A DNA stretch of 41,863 nt from a virus. A program made the translations under genes and the position numbers. Under the pieces are notes generated by a model, which had not been told where the DNA came from, searched no databases, and worked only from the letters and a program-made list of their open reading frames with translations. The stretch spans positions 1-41,863 of the IMG/VR virus record IMGVR_UViG_3300045741_000080. One strand, 5' to 3'. Below, one piece after another: positions 1-8,829 of this stretch. Positions within the stretch are counted from its first letter, which is position 1. Every line of letters begins with the position of its first letter.

Positions 1-127
1 CATACCCGATACGAGAATAATCCCCGATAATGACTCCAGGTCCAATCTCTGAGAATGTTCCAATGTTGACATTTTCACCAATCACCGCCGTAGGGTGAAT
101 ATTACATGGTTGATATATACGGCACAT
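1..127 (-). CDS. Acetyltransferase, 5' part (continues at 41613)
   Basis: This is the first-copy start of the left-handed beta-helix acetyltransferase described at 41345-41740. It begins MCRIYQP here against MFRIYQP in the second copy and leaves the window at base 1 without a stop. A GGAG sequence lies five bases before the ATG at 127. It overlaps the last 26 bases of the upstream glycosyltransferase. It is a window-edge fragment and not a separate gene. Confidence 0.8.
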   Translation of the reverse strand, partial: MCRIYQPCNIHPTAVIGENVNIGTFSEIGPGVIIGDYSRIGY

Positions 128-250
128 CTTGCTCCGCATTATCTTGTAATAGTCCCGTGACAATAGACGCAAGCCGGTTCGCATTTCCGGTTCCGTGATT
201 TTTCTTGACAAATTCCCGGTATTCGTCAGGATCATAACTCCCCTCTGTTA
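1..250. repeat. Terminal redundancy of the contig, copy 1
   Basis: Bases 1-250 match 41614-41863 with one difference seen by eye: C at 123 against A at 41736. This is what a circular or circularly permuted phage genome gives when the assembly runs past its join; the unique length is about 41,613 bp. Two genes cross the repeat, the end of a glycosyltransferase and the start of an acetyltransferase, and both read continuously through the join. The variant is synonymous in the glycosyltransferase (Val) but changes residue 2 of the acetyltransferase from Phe (copy 2) to Cys (copy 1). A true short direct terminal repeat is possible, but a repeat cutting through two overlapping genes fits assembly overlap better. 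Confidence 0.9.
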
Positions 251-1034
251 TCTGTTTTTTAGCCTCCTTGATGCTGTCCCAAACATATTCCCCGAAAATA
301 TCTTTAGACCCAATCCAGTTATGGACAATAGGTTTTAACCCCATACTCATAGCTTCAAGCACATTCATCGGGCATCCTTCCCGATAAGAAGTAGAAAGGA
401 TATAGGTTTTGTCCTGAAGGAATCCCTTGATATCATCCACATGACCATGAAAGTTTACCCGATATTCAAGCATATTATTTTGATCTAAAAAATTCTGCAA
501 ATACCAAAGGAGTGACTCATCTTGATTAGCACCAGCAACATCCAAGGTGTAATCTTCGGGCAAAGCCTTCATAACTTGCAAAGCCAATGGAAAGTTTTTA
601 ACTGCATTGATCCTGCCGACCATTGCTATCTTCTTATTCTGTACAGGGTTATCCCGCATAAGCCATTCATCAGTATCCATCCAATTCAAAACAAGATATT
701 GTGGTACTTTCCTCAATCCAGGCCATTTGGCGTTAGCAATATCCTGAACGTGCTTAGCACAAAAGAAAACCCCTTTTATCTTATCCCAATTAATAAACCG
801 GGGAAGATCGGTAAAAACCTCATAATGACGGATATAAGTAAAAATCGGTACCCTTGGCAAATGTTCTTGGCAGTTAATCACAAACTCATTAGCCCACATG
901 GAAAAGATAATATCCGGTACTTGTGTCTTCCCTTCACCGGAACACCATTCAGTTTCCCATCCTAAAGACTCGAAAGCCTTAGAAGTGGATTCCTTCCAAC
1001 GGTTACCCCAAGATGTATAAAGAAGAACCCTCAT
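102..1034 (-). CDS. Glycosyltransferase, GT-B fold (GT4-like)
   Basis: A 310-residue protein with the layout of a GT4-type glycosyltransferase. The N-terminal strand is MRVLLYTSWG. The C-terminal donor-binding half has KIAMVGRINAVKN followed by the EGCPMNVLEAMSMG segment (around residues 220-233), matching the E-x7-E nucleotide-sugar motif of retaining GT-B enzymes. The donor and acceptor cannot be read from sequence. Its ATG overlaps the stop of the upstream glycosyltransferase (ATGA at 1031-1034), and the next gene starts inside its end, so the cassette is probably translationally coupled. It lies downstream of the coat and decoration genes, so it is probably made late and could act on virion protein or on host surface glycan. 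There is no signal peptide or membrane segment, so it should be cytoplasmic. Confidence 0.8.
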   Translation of the reverse strand: MRVLLYTSWGNRWKESTSKAFESLGWETEWCSGEGKTQVPDIIFSMWANEFVINCQEHLPRVPIFTYIRHYEVFTDLPRFINWDKIKGVFFCAKHVQDIANAKWPGLRKVPQYLVLNWMDTDEWLMRDNPVQNKKIAMVGRINAVKNFPLALQVMKALPEDYTLDVAGANQDESLLWYLQNFLDQNNMLEYRVNFHGHVDDIKGFLQDKTYILSTSYREGCPMNVLEAMSMGLKPIVHNWIGSKDIFGEYVWDSIKEAKKQITEGSYDPDEYREFVKKNHGTGNANRLASIVTGLLQDNAEQDVPYISTM

Positions 1035-2080
1035 ATAAAGTTCCTGTAAAGATTATCCAATCCACCAATATATTCTTCCATGCAATACTTATTACGCTTC
1101 TTGATTATGTTCTCACGGCATTTGAACTGTTCGTCCCACCGTTCCTTCAATTCAGATATTGTCTTGCAGGAAATACCAAATCCTGTTTCCTCCAAGAACT
1201 TATCACACTCAGCAGCATTAAAAGATACCGTTGGCAAACAAGCCCCAATATGTTCAAACATCTTATTTGGAATCGCTATGGCCCATTGGGGATGTGCCTT
1301 CGTATTCCCCACAACTCCCCAATCATGCGCTCCTATTTCCTTAATCAATCTATCAAAATAAAGAGGTTCGTGCATAATCGCCAAAGGGTTGTAAATTTCT
1401 CTCAACTTCTCATTCTTCCGTGGAGTGTAAATATGAAACGCTACTCCCTGTTCCTTTGCTTCTTTAGCCATGTGGGTATAATTAGCGTATTCAAAGAAGT
1501 CCCATTCTTCTCCTTCATCCAAAGCCCCTGGAATATCTATCCTTCCTTCATACACCATTCCACCCCACCACTTCTTGAAGTCTATTCTATAAAAGCCCAA
1601 TGGTACAGCCGAATAGAGAACAATGTTAGGAACGGTAATTTCATATTCTTCATTGACCATGGCTTGATGGGGTTCGCAAACATACACCATGCCGTCAGCC
1701 AGTTTGAAGTTGTTCCGTTCGTCAACGCTGATCCTGAATTGCCGGGTGCTGAGTTCTTCCCCCTTGATTCGTCTTGACAACATGGTGTCATGGACATCAA
1801 GGATAACCGGCTTGTCAGGGAAGGTTTCTTTGACCGTAGTGACAAAGAAGCTCGGTTCATTGTGAACGTGGAACAAATCAGCATCTGGAAATAATTTGAT
1901 CGAATCATATAAATGGTTCAAACTCGGATAAACAGTTACCGTTTTAAAAGCCCAATCCGTAAACTGTGAAATCTTCTCTGTAATAAGATGAAGGTCATAT
2001 CCTTTTTCCTTGATACACAAGGCTTCTTTGACGACACGGATTCAACAATGTCTGGCTATGAACACAACCTTTTTCGGCAT
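1031..2080 (-). CDS. Glycosyltransferase (GT-B type) interrupted by in-frame TGA
   Basis: The open part, from 2039 down to 1031, encodes a GT-B-type glycosyltransferase: a DVHDTM acceptor-domain segment, KADG-like LADGMVYV, and a C-terminal PNKMFEHIGACLPTVSF segment typical of the donor domain. The natural start is the ATG at 2080, preceded by AAAGGAG three bases away. From there the frame reads MPKKVVFIARHC, then TGA (2042-2044, codon 13), then IRVVKEALCIKEKGYDLHLI. Together this is a textbook first beta-alpha-beta unit of a GT-B enzyme. Without the first 12 residues the Rossmann strand is lost; restart at the TTG at 2020 would give 329 residues. The TGA may be a nonsense mutation, a sequence error, a switch or a readthrough site. 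The product is otherwise intact to a stop that overlaps the next gene. Confidence 0.75.
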
Positions 2081-2094
2081 AAACTCCTTTCGAT

Positions 2095-2116
2095 GGGGAG
2101 GGTGTTACCCCTCCCC
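2095..2116 (-). other. GC-rich hairpin between capsid genes and glycan cassette
   Basis: GGGGAGGG (2095-2102) and CCCTCCCC (2109-2116) form a perfect 8-bp stem with a 6-base loop in the gap between the decoration-like gene and the glycosyltransferase. There is no T tract on the minus strand, so it is not a classical intrinsic terminator. It ends 15 bases before the 2080 start codon and just upstream of the AAAGGAG ribosome site. It may stabilise the 3' end of capsid mRNA or reduce expression of the glycan genes. Confidence 0.6.
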
Positions 2117-2130
2117 GGTTAAAAGTTAGA

Positions 2131-2544
2131 CTAATAAGCCCACTTGGAACTATGGGTGCGCCGATAGTCGAAAAACAAAGCCACCGTACCGGTAGAACAG
2201 ACATTGGTGCTGGCAAGCACATTGATGTAATCGCCAGCCGCAACATCAATGTCAACCGTTTTAGAAGCGATGCTGTATTGAGCCGCCGTGGTGGAACAAA
2301 CCAGAGTAGCGGAGCGAGTGGTATTTTTGTAATACCCCAGGGATTGCTCTCCTTTACCCAAAGTGGACATAACCAGAGCACCGATCTTCAACAGTTTAAT
2401 CGGACCCTTGGGATACCACCGGGTAATAAGATTGCTCTCAGTTTCATTCCAGGTAAAGCCAGCCGCACAATCACCACCAACCTTCTTAGTGGCACCAATG
2501 ACTTTTCTTTCGATGATCCCAAATCGTTCGGATGAATACCTCAT
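2131..2544 (-). CDS. Putative capsid decoration/cement protein
   Basis: A 137-residue protein with no recognised family. It comes directly after the coat gene and has a strong ribosome site (GGAGG, 8 bases before the ATG). The sequence is rich in Thr, Val, Ser and Ala with short alternating segments (for example TVALFFDYR near the C-terminus), suggesting a small beta-sandwich such as a capsid decoration or head-stabilising protein. Its place between coat protein and glycan cassette makes it a candidate glycosylation target; this is inference. No signal peptide or membrane segment is visible. The function call rests on position and composition only. Confidence 0.6.
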   Translation of the reverse strand: MRYSSERFGIIERKVIGATKKVGGDCAAGFTWNETESNLITRWYPKGPIKLLKIGALVMSTLGKGEQSLGYYKNTTRSATLVCSTTAAQYSIASKTVDIDVAAGDYINVLASTNVCSTGTVALFFDYRRTHSSKWAY

Positions 2545-2561
2545 TTATCTATCCTCCATTC

Positions 2562-3485
2562 CTAAGCCGAATCCCACTTGATGATTCTATCATCCGGGTC
2601 AGATTGATAGATAATCTTGAAACCGCCAAGATAATACCAGCCAACAGTCAGAGACCGGCCAAGGTCTTCATCCTCAGCCCTGATCTCTTCAGGGACAACA
2701 ATAGCCTCCATGACGGCATCCTCGCCGAACACATAGGCTTCACCGGTAATACCAGATCCGGTAGTACCAGTTCCTAAGGTATTGTCCATACTGTAGGTGT
2801 CCCGAACAAACCGACACTTGTAATAGTTGCCGACTTCTCCGTTGGTAGGATACTTGGTGTACTGCCATACGGATTCCAAAGACTCATAAACACCCCGAAT
2901 CGCCGAAACCGTCCCAATGCAGAAATAAGAATCTCCATCATAAGGAGGGGCGTTCAGGAGCATCAACTTGTCTACCATGTTCCTAACATGAAACGAATTC
3001 ATGGCAGAAGTATTGGTAGTTGCAGCGGCACTATTGCTGGTAAACACCCCGCCACCGGTAGCCGTACCAACATACCGATAAGCACAAGCGTCCATCTGCG
3101 TTTCAACAGCAGCATCCAACACTTTGACCATATCATTCTTCAAAGCACGGGTTACAGGAGCTTTAACACCCCATTGAGACAGAGCATCGAGCTTACCCGT
3201 GTAAGCCATAGCGTTACCGTATTCAGTAACGGTCAAAGTCCCTTGAGTTACCGTGAAACTGGTCTTGCTGAAAGTGTTGGTTTCAACAAGGGTTCCACCA
3301 GCGGTAGCCACATTGCTAACCTTGTCGAAATTGACTGTTGCCGATTTACCTTTACCAAAAGCCTCTTTCACTACAGCAAACTGCCGAAAACGGCAAAGAG
3401 GTTGAGCCGCTTCCCTTAACTTCTTGGACAGGGTGGCATTAGCAAAATAACCACCGAGCGAAGAGGTTACCCATTCTTGACCCAT
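2562..3485 (-). CDS. Major capsid protein (HK97-fold, N4-gp56-like)
   Basis: A 307-residue protein placed immediately after the scaffold gene, as expected for the coat. The segment TVTEYGNAMAYTGKLDALSQ (about residues 83-102) and the following long helix (VTRALKNDMVKVLDAAVE) resemble the strand-turn-helix of HK97-fold coat proteins of the N4-gp56-like group; that subgroup is a recognition from memory and less certain than the coat assignment. The C-terminal part (GEAYVFGEDAVMEAIVVPEE, then YYLGGFKIIYQSDPDDRIIKW) fits the conserved end of this family. An AAAGGATG ribosome site precedes the ATG. It should form the icosahedral shell with the scaffold at 3501 and the decoration-like protein at 2131. 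Confidence 0.82.
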   Translation of the reverse strand: MGQEWVTSSLGGYFANATLSKKLREAAQPLCRFRQFAVVKEAFGKGKSATVNFDKVSNVATAGGTLVETNTFSKTSFTVTQGTLTVTEYGNAMAYTGKLDALSQWGVKAPVTRALKNDMVKVLDAAVETQMDACAYRYVGTATGGGVFTSNSAAATTNTSAMNSFHVRNMVDKLMLLNAPPYDGDSYFCIGTVSAIRGVYESLESVWQYTKYPTNGEVGNYYKCRFVRDTYSMDNTLGTGTTGSGITGEAYVFGEDAVMEAIVVPEEIRAEDEDLGRSLTVGWYYLGGFKIIYQSDPDDRIIKWDSA

Positions 3486-3500
3486 CTTATTCCATCCTTT

Positions 3501-4511
3501 CTATCGTATCCTACCGGATGTAATCCTATCTTGTTGATTCACCCGTGAGGCGATATAACTTTGTGGTGTATCAACGGCATCCGTATTATGCGTCACAACA
3601 GTTGACCCGGCTTTAGGGGAAACCACCGGACTTGCCGGTAGCCTTTCCCGTGTTACACCGGGATCACCGCCAAAGAACTTCTTTAAATCGGGTATCCTTG
3701 ACTTTACCACTTCAGCAGCCTTGTCGATCATTTCTTTAGAAGCACCAATAACATTCCCATGCCGGTTTACTACTTCCTGCACATAGTCTTTGTTCTTGGT
3801 CATCTGCTCCAACTGATCCTTGACAAATGGCTCTAAAATGGCAATGTCCTTGTGGGCCGATAGAAAGTACCCCTGACTTTCCTGCTCTGCTCGCTTAATC
3901 TGGTTTGCCTTGGCCGCATTAGACAACCGGCCTTCCAATTCCTTGAGGGTGTCCGATTTTGTTTGAGTCACCGCATAATTCACTAAACCAGTAATGAAGT
4001 TAAGCGGGTCTCGATAAAATTGGGCCTCAACCTCCTGCGGATCGACTTGTACGGTTTGCTGTGGAGGTGGTGCTTGACGTTGCTGAAGCAAATCCATCAT
4101 CCGGGCGTTTTGCTCATCCACCATTTTACGGTATTGAGCCGCCTGTTGGGTTGCTTCGTGCATCCGTTTTTCCGCTTCCTTATAAGCACGTTCAGCATCC
4201 TCATGCGTTTTGTATTTCAACTCAAAACTTGGAGGAGCAGTCTGCTCAATCGGTTGCGTGTCGACCCGTTGTTCAGGCACTTGAGCCGTGTCCATTTCAG
4301 GGGCCACCGTTGCCTGTTGTGGTTCAGAAGTCTCTATGGGTTCCGTAGTTACGGGAGTGTCCATAGTACCTTCCAAAAACTGTGCATACCGTTCTTCCAT
4401 GCGGTTCATCTGATCCAAATTATGAGGCTTTGAATCTTCAGAACTGACTTCAGGCGGTATGTCAAACTCTTTACGGCCCGTGTCCTTGCGGGGGGCATCC
4501 ATTACTGGCAT
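3501..4511 (-). CDS. Scaffolding protein
   Basis: A charged, Gln-rich, low-complexity protein of 336 residues directly before the coat gene. The middle carries a long predicted coiled coil (KTHEDAERAYKEAEKRMHEA and onward through the poly-Gln stretch). The C-terminus is basic, a common scaffold feature for coat binding. The frame is open 13 codons further upstream to an ATG at 4550, but AAGGAGG lies 5 bases before the ATG at 4511, and this decides the start. It would guide procapsid assembly and then leave the head. The call depends on position, size and composition; no catalytic motif is visible and no protease domain is fused. Confidence 0.75.
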   Translation of the reverse strand: MPVMDAPRKDTGRKEFDIPPEVSSEDSKPHNLDQMNRMEERYAQFLEGTMDTPVTTEPIETSEPQQATVAPEMDTAQVPEQRVDTQPIEQTAPPSFELKYKTHEDAERAYKEAEKRMHEATQQAAQYRKMVDEQNARMMDLLQQRQAPPPQQTVQVDPQEVEAQFYRDPLNFITGLVNYAVTQTKSDTLKELEGRLSNAAKANQIKRAEQESQGYFLSAHKDIAILEPFVKDQLEQMTKNKDYVQEVVNRHGNVIGASKEMIDKAAEVVKSRIPDLKKFFGGDPGVTRERLPASPVVSPKAGSTVVTHNTDAVDTPQSYIASRVNQQDRITSGRIR

Positions 4512-4539
4512 AAAATCCTCCTTGGTTTCTAAGTTTATT

Positions 4540-4779
4540 TTAAGAGCCATCTTCCGCTAAATCCGCTTTCAAATAATCCAATGATGCTTGAGTAGAAGCA
4601 ATATACCGTTGCAACCACTTCACTAAAGCGTATTGCCCTTGAAAGTAAACCGCATCTTCCTTTGGACAAGTCTCAAAAGTTGTCAATATCGTATGCTCCG
4701 CATCAAACAGTAAATCATTGAACGCTTCTTTAAATTTGCTTTCTTCATTTAGTATGGCATCACGTTCAGGCGTTTCCAT
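4540..4779 (-). CDS. Small hypothetical protein between portal and scaffold
   Basis: A 79-residue acidic, helical protein (METPERDAILNEESKFKEAF...). GAGGA precedes the ATG. Its start overlaps the end of the portal gene by 14 bases and its end overlaps the longer possible scaffold frame. Small helical proteins at this spot are common in podovirus head operons, sometimes as assembly chaperones. I do not recognise the family and assign no function. Confidence 0.7.
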   Translation of the reverse strand: METPERDAILNEESKFKEAFNDLLFDAEHTILTTFETCPKEDAVYFQGQYALVKWLQRYIASTQASLDYLKADLAEDGS

Positions 4780-6868
4780 ACGTCCTCATATTAGGGTTCA
4801 TATTGTTATCCATCCCAGGCATTGGCATATTGTTTATCGTCTGCTTATCACCCTGCATCCCCGGCTTTTGAGGGGTGCCTCGCCTCGGCCCCATTCCAGG
4901 TCGTTCAGAAGGAGGCCGAGACAAGGCAGGAGAACCGGGTTGAGGAATCCCTGGCAGGGGAGGACCACCAGGGGAAGGAGCACCCGGCTGAGGCATCGGC
5001 ATTATTTCCATCATCATCTTGAACATCTCAGACTTCTGTAACAATATTTCCATCTGGTCATCAATAAGCAATTCCTTGATATCGTTAAACTGAAACGAAT
5101 TAAGAATACGATCCAACAAAGTTCTAATCTTGATCCTTTGTAGAAACGGTGGGACTTTTCCGATGATCCCCAAGAAATCAAGATACTTTCTCAATTCTTC
5201 CTGCTTTTGGAAATAAGAAGATATACCCCTGACCGTTACCTTGTAATCCGTCTTAATAAACGACACCCGCTGTTCTCTGGGACCGTTGAACGGAGCACCA
5301 TACTTCGTGGCGATATCCTGCAAAACAGGATCTTCAAAGTCATCCCAGAACTGCAAAGCCAACTGTCTTGACATCTCGATAGAAGGTTCGATTAACTCTT
5401 CCTCGATGCAAGATGCAATCCCGGCAAACATGGCGTTGCTTTCACCGGACTTCTGCTGAACTTCCGTAGCCGTAGCCTTACCACCCTGTAATTGAGGATT
5501 ACCCATCAACAGGTCGGTAACCCCGGTATAATTCTGGTGGCTTCTCCTTAAACTTTCAATCTCGGCCAATGAACCTTGAGGAATATCCGAGAACTGAACT
5601 TCCTGAATAACCTGAGCGTTCCCTTTCTTCAAGATAGGCTTACCAGGGCGAAGGGTTCTTAACTGTTCAGGATACCGTAAAAGATCAGGGTCAACCTCAA
5701 TGATCTTTGCCAGTTTAAAAAGCAAACCGTCCATTGCCATATTCGACATATCATTAATCGTCTTCTGCAATGAACGAACCCCTTCAATCAAAGACCTTCC
5801 GTCCTTACGGAAAAGAACCTTGATCGGATCAGCAATAACATAGGGAATTTTACGGTGCCAGAAAGGATTGTCTATATTTTGAATGTTTAAGATATACTGC
5901 TTATTCGCCAAGACTACCCGGCAATTCTTCTTAGTAACAACACCATCCCTGTTCAACAAGTCACCCCAAAATTCATAAAGGTGAACTTGCTTGCGGAACA
6001 TATTCTGTGAATCACTCAAGCCAAGGTCTTTCAGCCTCTTTGTTTCCTGGTCATCACTACCGTAAGAAGACTTTAAATTCTCCACTTGGGCCATATCATA
6101 AATGCCCACTTCAGCCAAACGCATTACTTCAGGAAGAGTAGTCGTGCTTTCCTCAATAAAGAATGTCCGGTCCTTATCCCACCAGCACATCTTTGGATTG
6201 ACTACTGTACCCTGCAACCGGGAACTGTTCTTGGTAACCTTCTCGAAATACGCATCAATCGAAGGTTCAGCGTATCCCTTACTCCAATCCACATTCATAT
6301 CTTCCCGGTATTGAACTTCTTCTTTCTGAAAAGGTTCCCACCACCATTTGACTACGCAAAGACCCATTATAAATATAGAAAGAAAAGCCTCCTTAAATAA
6401 GCCTAAATCTTTAGCCTGTTTCAAATGGTACTGCAAAACTTCCATTTGACCCAAACGCATATTATCGGCTTCACTATTCACAATAACAGACGGAACACCA
6501 GGAGGGGCCATAACCCCTTTTCTGACTAGATCAAAATACTTATAATTCTGAACCAATATCCTTTGCATCAGAGAAGCGGCCTTCTCGGCAGCCGGTCCCG
6601 ATTCATGGATAAACAGTTTACTCTGCCAATCCTTCTTTTTACTGGTATCCTGTATCCCCCGGTATTGGTCCCAAAGTTCATCCCATATCTTGCGAATCTC
6701 ACCATAAGTGTCTTCCGACTCCTTCTGGCAAGCAAGAATATACTCTTGAATCTCAGCTTCATTCAGGTTAGAACCGGAAACATTCTCTTCCACATTCCCG
6801 CTTCCCTTGTCCAATATCTGATCGCCTGAAGCCGCTGAACTCTGGCTCAACCCAGGAGGAACATACAT
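4766..6868 (-). CDS. Portal protein
   Basis: A 700-residue protein with the size and organisation of large podovirus portals. The wing-region entry is SKLFIHESGPAAEKAASLMQ (about residues 84-103), followed by a VVKWWWEPF segment (around 173), a glycine/proline-rich PHRK-type core (IPYVIADPIKVLFRKDG), the helical stem (SLQKTINDMSNMAMDGLLFK), and the TGVTDLLMGNPQLQGGKATA motif typical of portal proteins. The C-terminal 80 residues are rich in Pro, Gly and Met, probably disordered inside the capsid. It would form the dodecameric DNA entry ring and bind the terminase encoded upstream. A GAGGAG ribosome site precedes the ATG, which overlaps the stop of the zinc-ribbon gene at 6868 (TAATG). Confidence 0.88.
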   Translation of the reverse strand: MYVPPGLSQSSAASGDQILDKGSGNVEENVSGSNLNEAEIQEYILACQKESEDTYGEIRKIWDELWDQYRGIQDTSKKKDWQSKLFIHESGPAAEKAASLMQRILVQNYKYFDLVRKGVMAPPGVPSVIVNSEADNMRLGQMEVLQYHLKQAKDLGLFKEAFLSIFIMGLCVVKWWWEPFQKEEVQYREDMNVDWSKGYAEPSIDAYFEKVTKNSSRLQGTVVNPKMCWWDKDRTFFIEESTTTLPEVMRLAEVGIYDMAQVENLKSSYGSDDQETKRLKDLGLSDSQNMFRKQVHLYEFWGDLLNRDGVVTKKNCRVVLANKQYILNIQNIDNPFWHRKIPYVIADPIKVLFRKDGRSLIEGVRSLQKTINDMSNMAMDGLLFKLAKIIEVDPDLLRYPEQLRTLRPGKPILKKGNAQVIQEVQFSDIPQGSLAEIESLRRSHQNYTGVTDLLMGNPQLQGGKATATEVQQKSGESNAMFAGIASCIEEELIEPSIEMSRQLALQFWDDFEDPVLQDIATKYGAPFNGPREQRVSFIKTDYKVTVRGISSYFQKQEELRKYLDFLGIIGKVPPFLQRIKIRTLLDRILNSFQFNDIKELLIDDQMEILLQKSEMFKMMMEIMPMPQPGAPSPGGPPLPGIPQPGSPALSRPPSERPGMGPRRGTPQKPGMQGDKQTINNMPMPGMDNNMNPNMRTYGNA

Positions 6869-7065
6869 TAGAACACTCCTCTTAACAAAGTCCGTTGCGC
6901 CCTCGGATCATGTAAATCAAACCCGATAGGATTCACCGGCCTGTCCAATACATTGTTGCACATGGTACACCGATACCGATGATATACCTTACCATCTTTC
7001 TTGGTTACCAATGTGAATTGAAACTCTGGTACACCTATTCTGCATCTATTGCATCTATCAGCCAT
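6868..7065 (-). CDS. Small zinc-ribbon protein between terminase and portal
   Basis: A 65-residue protein with two CxxC knuckles, CNRC (residues 5-8) and CTMC (33-36), separated by a short beta-hairpin; this is a zinc-ribbon layout. The C-terminal tail is RPVNPIGFDLHDPRAQRTLL. GGTGA lies just before the ATG. Its stop shares bases with the portal start, so the two are probably co-translated. It might be a packaging accessory or connector-binding protein, but only the fold can be supported. Confidence 0.75.
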   Translation of the reverse strand: MADRCNRCRIGVPEFQFTLVTKKDGKVYHRYRCTMCNNVLDRPVNPIGFDLHDPRAQRTLLRGVF

Positions 7066-7068
7066 AAA

Positions 7069-8826
7069 TCACCATGAAAAACTCTGCACAAAGTCATCGC
7101 TGACCTGTGCTAAATTAGCGTAACTCATTTGACCGTATCGGCTCTCACTCGTCTTCTCCCCGGCCAGTACCATAAAATTAAACGCCTTCCGGTAATGGTC
7201 AGCACCCAACTTGATCCATTGATACCGTATATCCCCGGTTTCTTCATCCTCTACCTTCTTACGGGCCACATTATGACAATGCTTGGCAAACTCCTGAACT
7301 ACATCACTTTTCTTCGGCAATATCACCTTGCCCATCTGCAACAATCCATGACTCGAATCCATTGCTTGAGACTGATACACCGTAAGTTTGCTCATCGTAT
7401 CGTCCCACCGTACCGCAGTACTGGCACTCTTAGTATAAAAGCAAGACCAGACCCGATACGGATGCTTCTTGCTCAACTCCCTGGCCCTGTCAGGTTCAGG
7501 CATACCATCCATCACCAATGTGGCGTTATACCGATCAAGCATCAACTCCAACCCGCCCCAATCGGTTTCCCCAATATAGATAACCCGGTATATCTCACCA
7601 TATTCCTTCCGGGCAACTACCACATGATGCTTCACCGGACCAATATCCACCCCTATGCAACATGGCTCCTTGCTGTTGTAATCCATGCCATGCGCCCCGC
7701 ATAGGCCAAGAACATGAGCAGCATCCAACCTGTTGCTTGCATCTATATACGCTTGCGCCAATCTCGAATTGTAAAAATCGGCAGGAAACTTCGTGTTCTG
7801 AAAATCTTCCCATAAGACCTCCAGATTGACATAAGGGGAGTGCAACTGGCATATCCTGAACCCTACAGCCGGTCTCCCGTTATACATCCGGTCAGGGTAA
7901 TCAGCTACCCATACCGCTGTCTTAGCGGTAAGATCCAACGGCTGCTTGCACTTCCGACATACCCTCTTAACCCCTTCAGCCGTTACACTTAAACAATCAG
8001 GAAAGTCCCTTTCAAAACAAGTGTACTTATTGCAATGCTCGCATTTGTAATACCGATACCTCTGATCCGTCAACTGAAACCAGGCATCCACCCCGAAGTC
8101 AGGTATGGTCGGAGTACTCAATACCTCAATCTCCTGAAACTCGCTATGATCCAACCTCTTCCTCGCTAAATCAACCATCTCAGGAGGTGCCTCGTCAATC
8201 TCATCAAACACCAGCTTATCCGCAGGAGCAGATTTGGCACTAATCGCACTCCTCAACCCACGGAGATACAGCATACACTTCCCAACCCTCTTGATATTGC
8301 TGGCATCCGTATCCTTAACAGCATTCTGCAACACAGGGTTCTCACTAATCAACGGAGCAAACCTGGCCTTGCTGAAATCAGTCACATCCCCCTTAGTCGG
8401 AAAATAATAAATCAACCCAGTCTTCAGTCTAAATAAACAACTATGAAACGCCTTCAATACCGCCCGTTCACTAAACCCCAACTGCGCCCCCTTCTCAAAC
8501 ACCAGCAAAGGAGCATCCACCGTGTACGGCATATCCAAATACTCATGCCCGTCTAAACTAAACGCCTTCCCAGCACTTGGTAAATATATCTGATTTGCTA
8601 AACACCAGCTTACACAGTCCCTCTTTATCAACCCCTCTATCTGTTCCTTGCTCCACTTAGGGGCGTTTGCAGCCGCCTCCTTCTTCTTCGCATACATCTC
8701 CTTGATAGCCAAAGACATCTTAGCCTTCTGCTCAGCTGTCCTCGGCCCATGCTTCTTCACTACCCGCTTGGGCTTAGTCCTTACCCTCGGCTCTGGTAAT
8801 GTGATCCCCCGTATTACTTTAGGCAT
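7069..8826 (-). CDS. Terminase large subunit (GpA-like)
   Basis: A 585-residue DNA-packaging motor. A deviant Walker A loop, EKGAQLGFSE (residues 111-120), and Walker B with catalytic acids, KLVFDEIDEA (204-213), mark the ATPase. A zinc knuckle pair, CEHC (262-265) and CRKC (290-293), follows, as in GpA-type terminases. The C-terminal RNase H-like nuclease has GVDIG (392-396) and a VMDGMPE strand with further acidic residues downstream. The first 55 residues are very basic and probably bind DNA or the small subunit. It would cut concatemers and pump DNA through the portal. A canonical small subunit is not adjacent; the HTH protein at 10589 is a candidate. The ribosome site is weak, and the gene starts right after the stop of the preceding gene. 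Confidence 0.92.
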   Translation of the reverse strand: MPKVIRGITLPEPRVRTKPKRVVKKHGPRTAEQKAKMSLAIKEMYAKKKEAAANAPKWSKEQIEGLIKRDCVSWCLANQIYLPSAGKAFSLDGHEYLDMPYTVDAPLLVFEKGAQLGFSERAVLKAFHSCLFRLKTGLIYYFPTKGDVTDFSKARFAPLISENPVLQNAVKDTDASNIKRVGKCMLYLRGLRSAISAKSAPADKLVFDEIDEAPPEMVDLARKRLDHSEFQEIEVLSTPTIPDFGVDAWFQLTDQRYRYYKCEHCNKYTCFERDFPDCLSVTAEGVKRVCRKCKQPLDLTAKTAVWVADYPDRMYNGRPAVGFRICQLHSPYVNLEVLWEDFQNTKFPADFYNSRLAQAYIDASNRLDAAHVLGLCGAHGMDYNSKEPCCIGVDIGPVKHHVVVARKEYGEIYRVIYIGETDWGGLELMLDRYNATLVMDGMPEPDRARELSKKHPYRVWSCFYTKSASTAVRWDDTMSKLTVYQSQAMDSSHGLLQMGKVILPKKSDVVQEFAKHCHNVARKKVEDEETGDIRYQWIKLGADHYRKAFNFMVLAGEKTSESRYGQMSYANLAQVSDDFVQSFSW

Positions 8827-8829
8827 CTA

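Noticed and set aside
1995-2381. 128-codon minus-strand ORF between decoration and glycosyltransferase genes
   Set aside because: Shadow frame of the decoration-like gene; it has low-quality composition and hides the better-supported glycosyltransferase start at 2080.
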